Source: Diadema setosum (lineage: Eukaryota; Echinodermata; Echinoidea; Diadematoida; Diadematidae). From it: DNA of 64,000 nucleotides. Below the pieces are notes generated by a model. The model saw nothing but the letters and a program-made list of their open reading frames with translations. It was not told the DNA's origin and did not search any database. The stretch covers positions 22,511,903 through 22,575,902 of the forward strand of contig NC_092688.1 in the NCBI RefSeq assembly GCF_964275005.1. Direction: 5' to 3'. Positions 35,815 through 45,338 of the stretch are shown here, one piece after another; position 1 is the first letter of the stretch, and every line of letters begins with the position of its first letter. The position numbers and the translations under genes were made by a program.

Positions 35815-36390
35815 CGGATAATTACCCCCTATAGGACAACTACCCACCAGACAAGTACCCTCTTTGGGCAATCACCCTCCACGGCAATTACCCCCTAGGA
35901 CAACTACCTCCCCCCCCCCCCCCCCACATCTACCCTCCCAGGGCAACTACCCGAAGGCAATTCCCCCAGGACAGCTACCCCTCCCCCCCCCCCCGATAAC
36001 TACCTCCTGGATAACTACCCCCCCCCCCCGAAACTACCCTCCGGATAACTACCCCCCCCCCCCCCCCCCGGATAAAAACCAGCCGGATAACTACCCCCCC
36101 CCCCTCCAATAACCAGGGGTGGATCCAGGAATTCCGTGAAGGGGAGGCAGCATTACAAAATTAAATAAGAGGTGCACGCACCCCCTCCCCCATTTTTTTC
36201 TTTTTATTTCTTTTGTTTAAAAAAATAAAGAGGGGGCGTGATGGACAACTATCACCCAGATATCTCCCCCCCCCCCTCCAATAACTATACCCCGACAACC
36301 TCCGGATAACTACCCACTGGACAACTACCCTCCCAGGACAATTAATCTCCGGGGCAATCCCCTTCCCCCTCCCCCGGAAAACTACCACCC
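35815..36390 (+). repeat. CCGGATAACTACCC minisatellite
   Basis: Many irregular copies of (C)nGGATAACTACC and CCAGGGCAATTACCC, separated by C runs and interrupted at 36113-36240 by a GGATCC-type fragment. The reverse complement forms arrays at 38020-38175 and 39310-39570. The 82-codon Pro-rich ORF here is a product of the repeat. Confidence 0.85.
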
Positions 36391-36398
36391 GCTGTAAG

Positions 36399-36785
36399 TT
36401 TAGTTCTGGTTGAGGTGAGGATTTAGCTTTTAACGTTTTGCGAGATAATATTCAGAATCCACTCTATGGGATGTCAAAGAGCATGCAATAAATCTAAGCG
36501 GTATCAAAAATTTATTTGATGAAAATCGGTTTTGAAATGGTCGAGATATCCAAAAACAAGGTGAAACAAAGAGATCCTAATAGAAGGCATGGTCTGTCGC
36601 CTTTTATTATTATCACTTTTTTTTTATATCTCAGCCATTTGAAAACCAATTTTCATCAAATAAACGTTAAATCCTTCTTAAATTACATGCTCTTTCATAT
36701 TGCATAAGAGGTTTCTCATTATCTCACTTAGGAATGTTCAAAACATGAATCCCCCCTCAACCAGTACTGTACAATCCCTTTTAGC
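36399..36785 (+). mobile_element. Palindromic MITE, relative of 14985-15374
   Basis: GTTTAGTTCTGGTTGAGGTGAGGAT at the left, inverted in the right end; 'gatgaaaatcggttttgaaatgg' inverted as 'ttgaaaaccaattttcatcaaat'. Confidence 0.7.
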
Positions 36786-36970
36786 TCATGTACATTCGAA
36801 GGCATCTCCCTGCTTGCACTGTCATCATTCACTCTTTTTGCGTGTCATTTATTTCCGTTATAACACATAAGAAGATAAACATAAGAAAATGAGAGTTGAT
36901 TTCACTGCAATTCATATTCACTTATAAGAAAGGGGCGCTCGTTATAAAGCCATAATTTCTGATAGGATCC

Positions 36971-37155
36971 GGGCACCGTTTCATGAAAGTTGTCAGTCCC
37001 AGACAAATTACCAATCGTTGTAGTTCGATCCATGTAAGTCCATGGTAACAAGTCGGTGACCAGAGCTTCTCGGCCAATCAGAAATAAGGATTTTATTGAA
37101 ATTATCAGAGACTCAACAAGTTGTCATAGCTGGCAACTTTTATCAGACGGTGCCC
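36971..37155 (+). mobile_element. GGGCACCGTTTCATG short foldback
   Basis: The ends are GGGCACCGTTTCATGAAAGT and the inverse ACTTTTATCAGACGGTGCCC (one half loosely matched). Family as at 16177 and 31964. Confidence 0.6.
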
Positions 37156-37247
37156 TGATCTGTCCTAAGAGTATAATTACAGCTTTATCCATACAAGTAT
37201 AATTGCGCTAGTTTTCAAATTAAATTTTGTTGATACACAAAGGGATA

Positions 37248-37632
37248 ATGAATTGTATAGTATTGGTGGAGATGAGGATTGGGCTTCTAGCTTTTTGCAA
37301 GATACCAAGAAACCAGAGCGTATGCATACAGAACATACCATTCTAAAAGGAATTCAAAGTTTATATGATAAAAAGAGGTTTTGGAATGGCCGAGTGTGTA
37401 TATCCAAAAACAAAGAAGACAAAGCGATGCTAATAAAAGATGGGTCCCACCTTTTATTAGGGTTGCTCTGTTTTATCTCGGCCATTTCAAGACCATTTTT
37501 TATCACAAAAACGTTGAATCCTTCTTGGAATTACATGCTCTTTCATATTTCGTAAGAGGTTTTTAATTATCTCTCCAAAAAGATGTTAGAAACCTGAAGT
37601 TAGGTCTCAACCAAAACCATACGATCCATTTC
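37248..37632 (+). mobile_element. Palindromic MITE, second intronic copy
   Basis: Same family as 36399-36785 with inverted landmarks 'gataaaaagaggttttggaatgg' and 'gccatttcaagaccattttttatc'. Confidence 0.65.
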
Positions 37633-38019
37633 ATCCGAAAACTGCCCCCCAGTTTTTTCTTCAATTCAAATAACAAACAATGTTCAAAAATAACAATTTT
37701 CCTACAGTTAACAAGGGGTAATTTTCAAGGGAGGTAATGCTCTGTGGTAATTATACCAAAGAGGTGGGAATCTCTTCCCATATCTCTGATTATACTATTT
37801 GTTAATGCCCAATGATGCAGCAGGGCAATTCTGAAATGAGCATTTACGGTATAACAGTAAAATCGCATCGAAGAAACGCCTAAACACAACTGGTGGCAGT
37901 GATAGGCATTGTCGAAATAGATACAGTTTCTATTCAATAATTTATAAAATATGTAAGTAGATATGATTATGTGCGATAATACGGTTACTCTGTGACTTTT
38001 TTCCTAGCAGAACTTAACC

Positions 38020-38175
38020 TGAGTAGTTGTCTGTGGGAGGGGGATTGCCCTATAAATGGGGAATATTGCCCTATGGGGAATATCGTCCAAGGAGGAATTG
38101 GCCTTGAGGATAATTGCCGTAAGTGCTAAGAGGGTTGTTATCTCGTGGTAGTTGCACTGGGGGAATTATAGCCCT
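38020..38175 (-). repeat. GGGTAGTTATCC-type minisatellite, degenerate
   Basis: Inverse-orientation relatives of the 35815-36390 array: GGGGAATATTGCCC, GAGGATAATTGCCG, GTGGTAGTTGCACTGGG. Confidence 0.6.
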
Positions 38176-38284
38176 CGTTCAGTTTCAGTTAAGTTTCATT
38201 TATTTCATTTCCAACACATTGAGTACAACATTTAAATACGCATAATACTAATGATACAACAATGCAACTAGAAAAGCACTCGGA

Positions 38285-38640
38285 GAGCACAGACCTCCGC
38301 CAAGCCAGCAACTCATGTCAGTTCATGCAAAATTTCCCAAAATAAAAGCATTGTCTACGTCAATGCACAGCGCCTTGCCTGAGCAGAACATTAATTTATA
38401 TAGTAAACATTTAGTATGCACTGCTTGAACCCCAAGTTCGTTGGCATTATATGCCAAAAGATAAAAATCCTTTAGAAATCCATAAAAATTCCCGGATCAC
38501 AACCAGAACTGAATGAGGTGTTCCTTGTGTCAATATCGACTATTCATGCAAGTTTTATTTTAATCTGTACTCGTCTTTTTGAGTTATTTGCAAACAGACA
38601 AACCAACGCAGATGATCATTTAACCTCCTTGGCGGAGGTA
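38285..38640 (+). mobile_element. Element bounded by CCTCCGCCAAG / CTTGGCGGAGG
   Basis: CCTCCGCCAAG at 38294-38304 and its exact inverse at 38628-38638 bracket AT-rich DNA with CAAACAGACAAACCAACG. The motif pair is typical of a dispersed marine-invertebrate repeat; the family name is unknown to me. Confidence 0.55.
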
Positions 38641-39305
38641 ATGGAAAAAAAAAAAACAACGGCAACCAATGAACCATAATACATAATACAATTTCCTGAT
38701 AATTTCAAGACAAGTACAGAAAAACTGGTTGGAAATGAGGGGACTGCTAAAAAGCAGAGCTTGTAGTCTGCAGACCCCCTAATAAAAAAAAAAGAACTAT
38801 TTGTTACAAAATTGATAAAACGAGGCAAAGAAAGTAAAGTAAGACAGCTCTCGACAAAGTACACACATACAGACACATTAAAGGCATAAAATAAAGAAGT
38901 GTAAAGTGGAGTTGTGTTAAACAATAGAAGATTGTGGTTTAAAAAAAATGGGACTAGAGATTTAAGCTTACAAAATGTATAACTCATTCTGAAACGTAAA
39001 ATTTCTTTAAAATTTCTTTGATTAAAAACTTAAAAATTTCTTTTATACTACTATCAAAAGAAATCCAAATTTCGGGACAGAAAAAGAAAATAGTACAGAT
39101 TTAGCGAAAATAGTTTTGGTTAAAGGCAAATGACATTCACTGGATTGCCGAGTAGGATATGAAGGGACAGTTTTATTTTTGATGTACATAGAATCAAATA
39201 CAGAAGGGAGAAATTAAGCTTGTTCATAAATCGTCCTAAATACAAACGATACAAATGATACAAAGAACTTCGTTTTCTGTAATAATGATATTTTTTTTTA
39301 TTAAA
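38641..39305. other. AT-rich intronic stretch without recognised features
   Basis: No repeat partner in the window and no credible exon; a 123-codon minus-strand frame has no recognisable motif. Confidence 0.4.
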
Positions 39306-39309
39306 AGTA

Positions 39310-39570
39310 AGAGTTACGGGGGGGGGGAGGTGGAGGGGCAATTCACCCGGGGTGGTAGTTATCCAGGGGGTAATTTACCGGGGGCATCGTCCTGGGGGTA
39401 ATTTTCCTCGTGATAGTTATGGGGGGGGGGGTAGTAGGTAGTAGTTATCCGGGGGTAATCCTCCATGGGAAGTTATTGGGGTTGGGGGGAGGTTAGTTAT
39501 TGGGTGGTAGTTACGGGGGGGGGGGTAGTTATCCCTGGGGGTAAATATCCGGGGGTGGTTTTCCAGGGGG
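39310..39570 (-). repeat. GGGGTAGTTATCCGGGGG minisatellite
   Basis: Roughly ten copies of TAGTTATCCGGGGG/GGTAATTTTCC with G runs, the reverse complement of 35815-36390. It ends about 115 bp before the acceptor of the psq-like exon B. Confidence 0.85.
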
Positions 39571-40349
39571 TAGTGTTCCTAGACCCCAGATTTTCATTTC
39601 ATTATGCAGTATTGAGTATTGAAGAACATTCATGGTATTTGAGATTCATTATTTTTTCTGTTCATTTCTTTTTTTCATTCATTTAGGTGATTCTCATGGC
39701 TACTGACATGGCGGATGTCCTTGGCAGGCGGCCCTCATCCCAGAAAGGAAGACGCTTGTCGAATCACTGGTTATGGCAACTCAAGCGGCGATGGCCTGCC
39801 CTCCAGCTGGCATCGCCAAGTTGGCTGGAGAGGAACCGTGCGAGATCAACAAACCTAGAGATTCTCACCAGCTACTCCTCCGAACTTACGAGAGTGAGGA
39901 CAAGTACCGTGTCATTAACAACCCAAGCAATATTGACAATATGGACGAGACAAAGTTGAACGCCGATTACCGTCCGCCTCGGGATGTTAGCGAAGCCTCT
40001 GAGAAGAGGGACAATTCTCCGCCATCTGATTCTCACACCGGATCGCGAGTCCTGCACTCAAAGGACCACTACACTAAACAGCTGCACATGCACAGTACCC
40101 ATTTGGCCATGCACCATGTCATGGGCACTGCTCAGCCCCTACCAAGCAACATACGGCGAAAAAAAAAAAATCCGCCTGTTCGGAGGAGTCTTTTTTATCA
40201 TTTATTTATTTGTTTTTATTATTATTATTTTTTTAAACTTTATCAGCTCTCCTCCGTAGACAGGAGGGGATTCCGTGACGCAGAGCAGTCTCCATGGAAC
40301 ATACGTATCTCTGACGACCACAATCTTTCGGTCAACACACGGCTGTATC

Positions 40350-40745
40350 ATCACCCTGAAGCTACAATGCCAATCATAGGCCTTACGGTATTTCTACTCT
40401 AAATAGTATACTACATGATTGTATTTGCAAATTAATGTCGTCATAGGAGTGACGTCATTTTACTTCATGTAGTGTCAAACATGCCAATATATGCTTTGCC
40501 TTGAGAGTTTCAGGTTAAAACTATGGGCAGAGGTGACTCCAAAAGAATTATTCCCTATAGGGGCGCAGCCCCGAAGTGAGTACAATGTCATGTAGTTCTT
40601 AAGGGGGCACCGATGCCTATTTTTGTTTCTTTTATCTTCTTCTTATTATCATTATTATTATTAATTTGTATTATTGTTATTATTATTATTATTAGTAGTA
40701 GTAGTAGTAGTATCATCATCACCATCATCATCACTATTATCGTAT
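40350..40745 (+). repeat. Outer edge of tandem-duplication unit copy 2
   Basis: Matches 655-700 and 1250-1600. The GGGGCGCAGCCCCGAAGTGA phrase is identical in both. Directly after the ATT/ATC microsatellite the sequence continues into the 10065 homologue, so about 8.5 kb present in copy 1 (1600-10060) is absent here. Confidence 0.75.
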
Positions 40746-41196
40746 CCCATATCCCTTAGAGTTCCAATAGACCGAAGATTACAAATATTGTACCACTATA
40801 TTCAAGGGGAATTTCCCCCAAATATACACAAAGATTTGGTAAATGAAGCCTGCATGTGTACTAATAGAGCACATCAGTAAAAAGGAAAAACAGATAATCA
40901 GTTGAGAATTTTAATAAAGTTTTATTTACATCATCGCTGGATGAGAGAACTACAATTCGTGACGTCACTGCAGAACAACGGTGTAAAGAAAATACATGTA
41001 TGAAAGAATTTTGCAAAATGCAATTTTTCTATAATAATGGGGGAGCAGCTGACATTACCTCTTTCTGAAAGTAAGAAAATGATACTACATGTATCAGTAA
41101 CAAGTCACAGAAATGTGTACTTTTCATTAAAAAACTAACAATTTTGTTGAATTATCTTCATAATTTTGGAATATATCTCATTGTTCTGCCGTGACG

Positions 41197-41665
41197 TTAA
41201 AGGGAACCTCCGGATGATTTTCAGACTTTTACATCTGAACAACTATAAATTAGTTTAAACTGAATACAGAGTTTCAGAATTTTTAGTGATTGGGATGAGG
41301 AATGAGAATATTTTCAAAATCGATAACAAATTGCAATGAACAAGGATGATGACATAGCAGCCTCACCATAAGAATGCAGGAGTTGGGGCTCAAGGAAGCA
41401 GAACAAAAGAAGAAGGCATGCATAGATTTTTCACAGGTGAAATTGTTGAGCAAGCGGTATTGTAATGGAATTACACTGCTACATTTCTGAAATATATGAG
41501 GCTCTGATGTCATCGATACTGTTCAGTGTAATTTATTTAAGATTTTCAATTTATTGGTTTCTCTGCTCAAGGACCACAATAAATTCCACAAATCTATACA
41601 TGGAGCTGTCGATTTATGTACTACATGATGTGAAATTATGAAAATCGTCCGGAATGCCCCTTTAA
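41197..41665 (+). mobile_element. TTAA-flanked MITE, copy 2 only
   Basis: TTAA|AGGGAACCTCCGGATGATTTTCA at the left; at the right the inverse of AGGGGCATTCCGGACGATTTTCA followed by TTAA. Copy 1 (near 10523) reads TCAA at the site without the insert. 469 bp; the 76-codon ORF inside shows no motif. Confidence 0.85.
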
Positions 41666-42947
41666 GATATTAAGTAGTCTGTCATCCATACAATGACTGA
41701 TTGATATACATGTATACCATGTATACTGCATGTAGTCGTTTATTAATGTGATGCTAAGGATGTACATTTTTCATTTGTTTGATTTCAAACACACACAATT
41801 TATCTTGAGGATTTGTGTTTACCACGCAGGTTAATTAGAGATATTGTGAGGTATACTTGGTGTCATAGTTGAAAACACATAGTTCATTAATTTTCATTGT
41901 GAAAAAATGTTTGAAAACTGTTCACTTTTTGTTCAGTTTTACTGAAAAGCTAATGTGCCATTTGTATTTATTTCACTTTCTCAATCAAAATCAATGTGGT
42001 CGTAGATTGGAGCTTCATCCAACATATCCCTATGAATGAAAAATTTTTTTTTAATAATTTGTGATAATTTAACCCTCATACAATTCATATAAGAGTATAA
42101 TATTATCTTGTACTAGTATCCATCAACTTTTTTTGAATCTATATACATTCAGGTCAACGTTAGTGAATGTTGCTATACGATAAAAAATTACATTTGCCAT
42201 TCGATAATAAATTTATGAACTGTGAGGAAATGAAGTCATTACCACTAGAATTGTTTATTTGTAAATAATTGTAATCAATGTTTTCTGTTTTCTTCAAAAT
42301 CTGAAACTGTAAATAAAAACAAATTATACAACTTTGAAATTCCACACACGAAAGTGTCCCTCATAAACTTCTTCAATGTTGATGAAAGTTGAATGTTCCC
42401 TCACAGTGTAGCGTCGTCTCAGCGAAAAATGACGGTACAGTACATGGAGTTTAGATTCAAATACGTGTACAATGTAAGTGCATTGGTTGAGTGAGAATTT
42501 ATTTCACTGGCACATGCTGAAGTGGTATGAAACATTTCAACATTCACGCTCGCAACCTCACATTGTTTTCAACAAAAGTCACAAATTACCATTTTTCTTA
42601 CTAGAAAGAATTTTATATTCTTCAAATGTGTTTTTGGTATATGATAAGAGTAATACATGTCCTCCTCAGCGGATATGTTCTGTCTGTGACAAAATATTTG
42701 ATAAAATGACATTAAGTGAACATTTTATGTACAAAACAAATCGAAAATTGCTCAACACCTACGTCACACAGAGTTGCCTATTTGTTTTACTCTATACGCT
42801 TCATCAGTTTATAACTTTTTTGAGGGGTGTCTGGTTATTTCCCAAAATTTCACTGATCTATTTCTCTGATTTTTCTGTTTTCACACAGGGCAACATTAAC
42901 ATCAGAAATGGAATTCCCTTTTAAAACGTTTTAATTAAGAATAAGAG

Positions 42948-43671
42948 TTAACCCTATTTTAACTGGGCTATTTGAGACCAAGTTTTTACGGGGGGGGGGA
43001 GGGTTATTGACCCCCCCCCCCCTTCAGATTTCGGCCGCCGATCACGCGATCGCCGCAAAATTTTGCCTGAAGATAGAGCCGGATGTCAACTACAAGATTA
43101 CATGGTCACACAATAGAAAAATATTGCCTTTCTATTTTTAAAAAATTTATTATGCAAATGTACGCATGAAATCATATTTTCACCTATAACTCCATTAAAA
43201 AGACTCAAGGATTGCTAAATTTTTGTATCAGAGTTCCTCAAGAAACATCAAACAATTTTCTTGTAAAAAAATAGCACAATCAAAATTAGTTTCTTTTGTT
43301 TTCCATTCTTTTTTTTCCAAAATTTGTTGCAGGCACTTTTTCAAGCTTATCTACATCAAAATTGATTAATTTCAATGGTTTAATGGTTAATTTAACTAAA
43401 AAACACAATCTGCATTGGATTTGCACACGATAGCATAAATTTTTTGTCAACCTGTTTTCGGGTTGACATGCATATGCAAAACATTACGTAACTTCAGAAC
43501 GGCGTATCCGGACGTCGCAAATTTGGTCTCAAAATATGCGGGAGACTTCAGTGAAAAAAGTCATGAGACGATGCGGCAAAGTCTTTGCGCGTTGCGGAAT
43601 CACCGCGCGAAATGTCGAGGGGGGGGGGTCAATTTGAAACCCCCCCCCCCCCCCAGTTAGAATAGGGTTAA
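42948..43671 (-). mobile_element. TTAA-flanked MITE (TTAACCCTATT family), copy 2 only
   Basis: Terminal TTAACCCTATTTTAACTG and the inverse CAGTTAGAATAGGGTTAA. Copy 1 has a single TTAA at 12364-12367 in 'gagTTAAacatac', whereas here the same words flank both ends, proving a TTAA target-site duplication. Orientation is opposite to 1973-3316. 724 bp including both TTAA. Confidence 0.95.
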
Positions 43672-44181
43672 ACATACATCACTATAAAAGTGTCTTTTTA
43701 CTAACAGTCTAAGGTGCTCTGGCTAAGAATAGATCCTTTCTGCTGCTGATGGAAATTATACTCCCTAATGATAAACTATCACCTTTTGCACATTAATAAG
43801 CACAACTGACAAAACATTCTAAAATTTAGCAATTCAGCCCAAAAAATCTTGATCAAAAACTTCTCAGCTCAAGGTGTTTTCCCAAGGCTTAGTGGCAATT
43901 CTTCTCATGATTATCGTCATTGAATTCTAATAGCATACTTTACTCAGTACATTATGCAGAATACATTATCTGCCTTGTCTGGCACGCATCCCAAGATACC
44001 ACATTGCACATGTCAAAGAGTTGATACTGCGTACTGCAGTATCATATTACTCATAACAATTTCAGTTTGTTGGAGATGCGATTGGCACAAGAAGCAAAAT
44101 GTCAAATTCACATGAATCAATTACAATGTATAATAGATTGCTTTAAAAAATGAATAAACCATGCGTGACACTTATGCATAC

Positions 44182-44335
44182 CAGTGGTGTATCCAGAGAG
44201 GGGCGCACCGAGCATGCGCCCCCTTTTCATTTCTCCTTAAAACAAAAGAGATAAAAAGAAAAGTGGGGCGTGTGTGCGCCCCCTTTAATTTTGCAAAGGC
44301 ACCTCCCCTTTAGGGAATTCCTAGATCCACTCCTG
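44182..44335 (+). repeat. GGATCCA-ended small repeat (orthologue of 13571-13732)
   Basis: Same element at the same place in the duplicated unit; CAGTGGTGTATCCAGA at the left. Confidence 0.7.
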
Positions 44336-44422
44336 CATACAAACAAATTCCCATATGTCACATCATAACCCGAGTTCTTGGAAGTGTTTCCTGTATGCAC
44401 ATTCATATCTAGCAACATTTAC

Positions 44423-44993
44423 TTAAGGGGGTATCTCACCAGGCTTGAAACTAGTTCGAGACTAGTTCGCGACTCCAGATTTTGCGTTGCAGAGACGTCT
44501 CCTCAAAATTACAACGTCTCTGATTAGTCGCAAGAAATTTAAATATGTTCGATTTTTCGCGAAGTCTCCAACGTCTCCATCAGTTGCGGAGACGTCGCGG
44601 AGACTAATCATATCCGCGACTGCTGAGAGGTCTCCGCGATGTCTCCGCAATGTTTCAGAGACGTCTCAGAGACGTCGCCGAGACCTGCTGGAGACCAGAA
44701 AACTGGTGAGAGGTCACGGAGTCGTCTCTGCGACTCTACTTGACGCTGTTTGACCTACTTTAGAAACCACGTGACCCATCTGCGTGCTGACATCCTACCT
44801 AGATCAAGTCAGGTGATCCTGCAACGGCCTCCTCATATTTGAAATTTTTTGACACCTGCCATAAATCGTCTCAGAGACGTCTCCTTGGTGAGACCGCAAG
44901 ACATTTTTATGTTGGAGACGTCTCCACGACTGCTGCGACTGATAAGTTGGAGACGTCGCGGAGACGCCTCCGTTGGTGAGATACTAGCTTTAA
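44423..44993 (+). mobile_element. TTAA-flanked MITE rich in GAGACGTC, copy 2 only
   Basis: TTAA|GGGGGTATCTCACCAGG and the inverse of GCTAGTATCTCACCAACGG followed by TTAA. Copy 1 has the empty TTAA at 13820-13823. The interior is made of repeated GGAGACGTC/GCGGAGAC words, many of them self-complementary (GACGTC). 571 bp; ORFs here are by-products of the repeat. Confidence 0.9.
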
Positions 44994-45338
44994 GTCTGAG
45001 TACTGCTGAGTAATATTTCAGGGCATGTGTTTGGTGCAGAAATCATACCTGCTGGTCCTGCCTATAGAGAGTACGCTAGAAAAATGGTTTGCACAGTATT
45101 CTTAGCTGAGCGATAATCAAATAACGCACTAAAACATTATGATTATTTCCCTGAACCAACCTCCAAGTTGATTGAAATAATAATGTTCCTGTTTCCCACA
45201 AGTAGGATATAAGTAGGATAAGAAGTTAATATCACATAGCTGTTGTGTGGATGCAAGTTATAAGTACCCGGTAACAGTCTGCATAAGCTATCGCCGAGGC
45301 ACATCACTGGGCAAGATGTCAATGATATATAAAGTTTT

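Larger units (their letters stand above)
35239..40160 (+). pseudogene. Pipsqueak-HTH / DDE transposase-like gene, two exons, decayed
   Basis: Exon A 35239-35505 (acceptor CATTATAG, donor CAG|GTAAAT) encodes 89 residues: SYSKERFQRALELV...VPKTTLLDRLRG is a pipsqueak-type helix-turn-helix, followed by ILPQEVEKALVDHLMELSSHGYGLTKTQ, the usual linker of CENP-B/pogo/jerky-like proteins. Exon B from 39687 (acceptor TTCATTTAG) continues in phase: VILMATDMADVLGRR, GRRLSNHWLWQLKRRWP. The downstream NIDNMDETKLN, matching the first DDE-domain catalytic block, lies in another frame, consistent with a one-base loss near 39899. Nothing of the rest of the DDE domain is recognised. It is either a dead pogo-class transposon or a decayed domesticated gene. 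No upstream start exon was found. Confidence 0.65.
40750..45338. other. 3' flank of ACOT/BAAT copy 2, homologous to 10061-14172
   Basis: Collinear with the copy 1 flank except for insertions at 41197, 42948 and 44423 on this side. No conserved ORF is seen across both copies. Confidence 0.75.

Noticed and set aside
35864-36112. Pro-rich 82-codon ORF
   Set aside because: Arises from the GGATAACTACC minisatellite and C runs.
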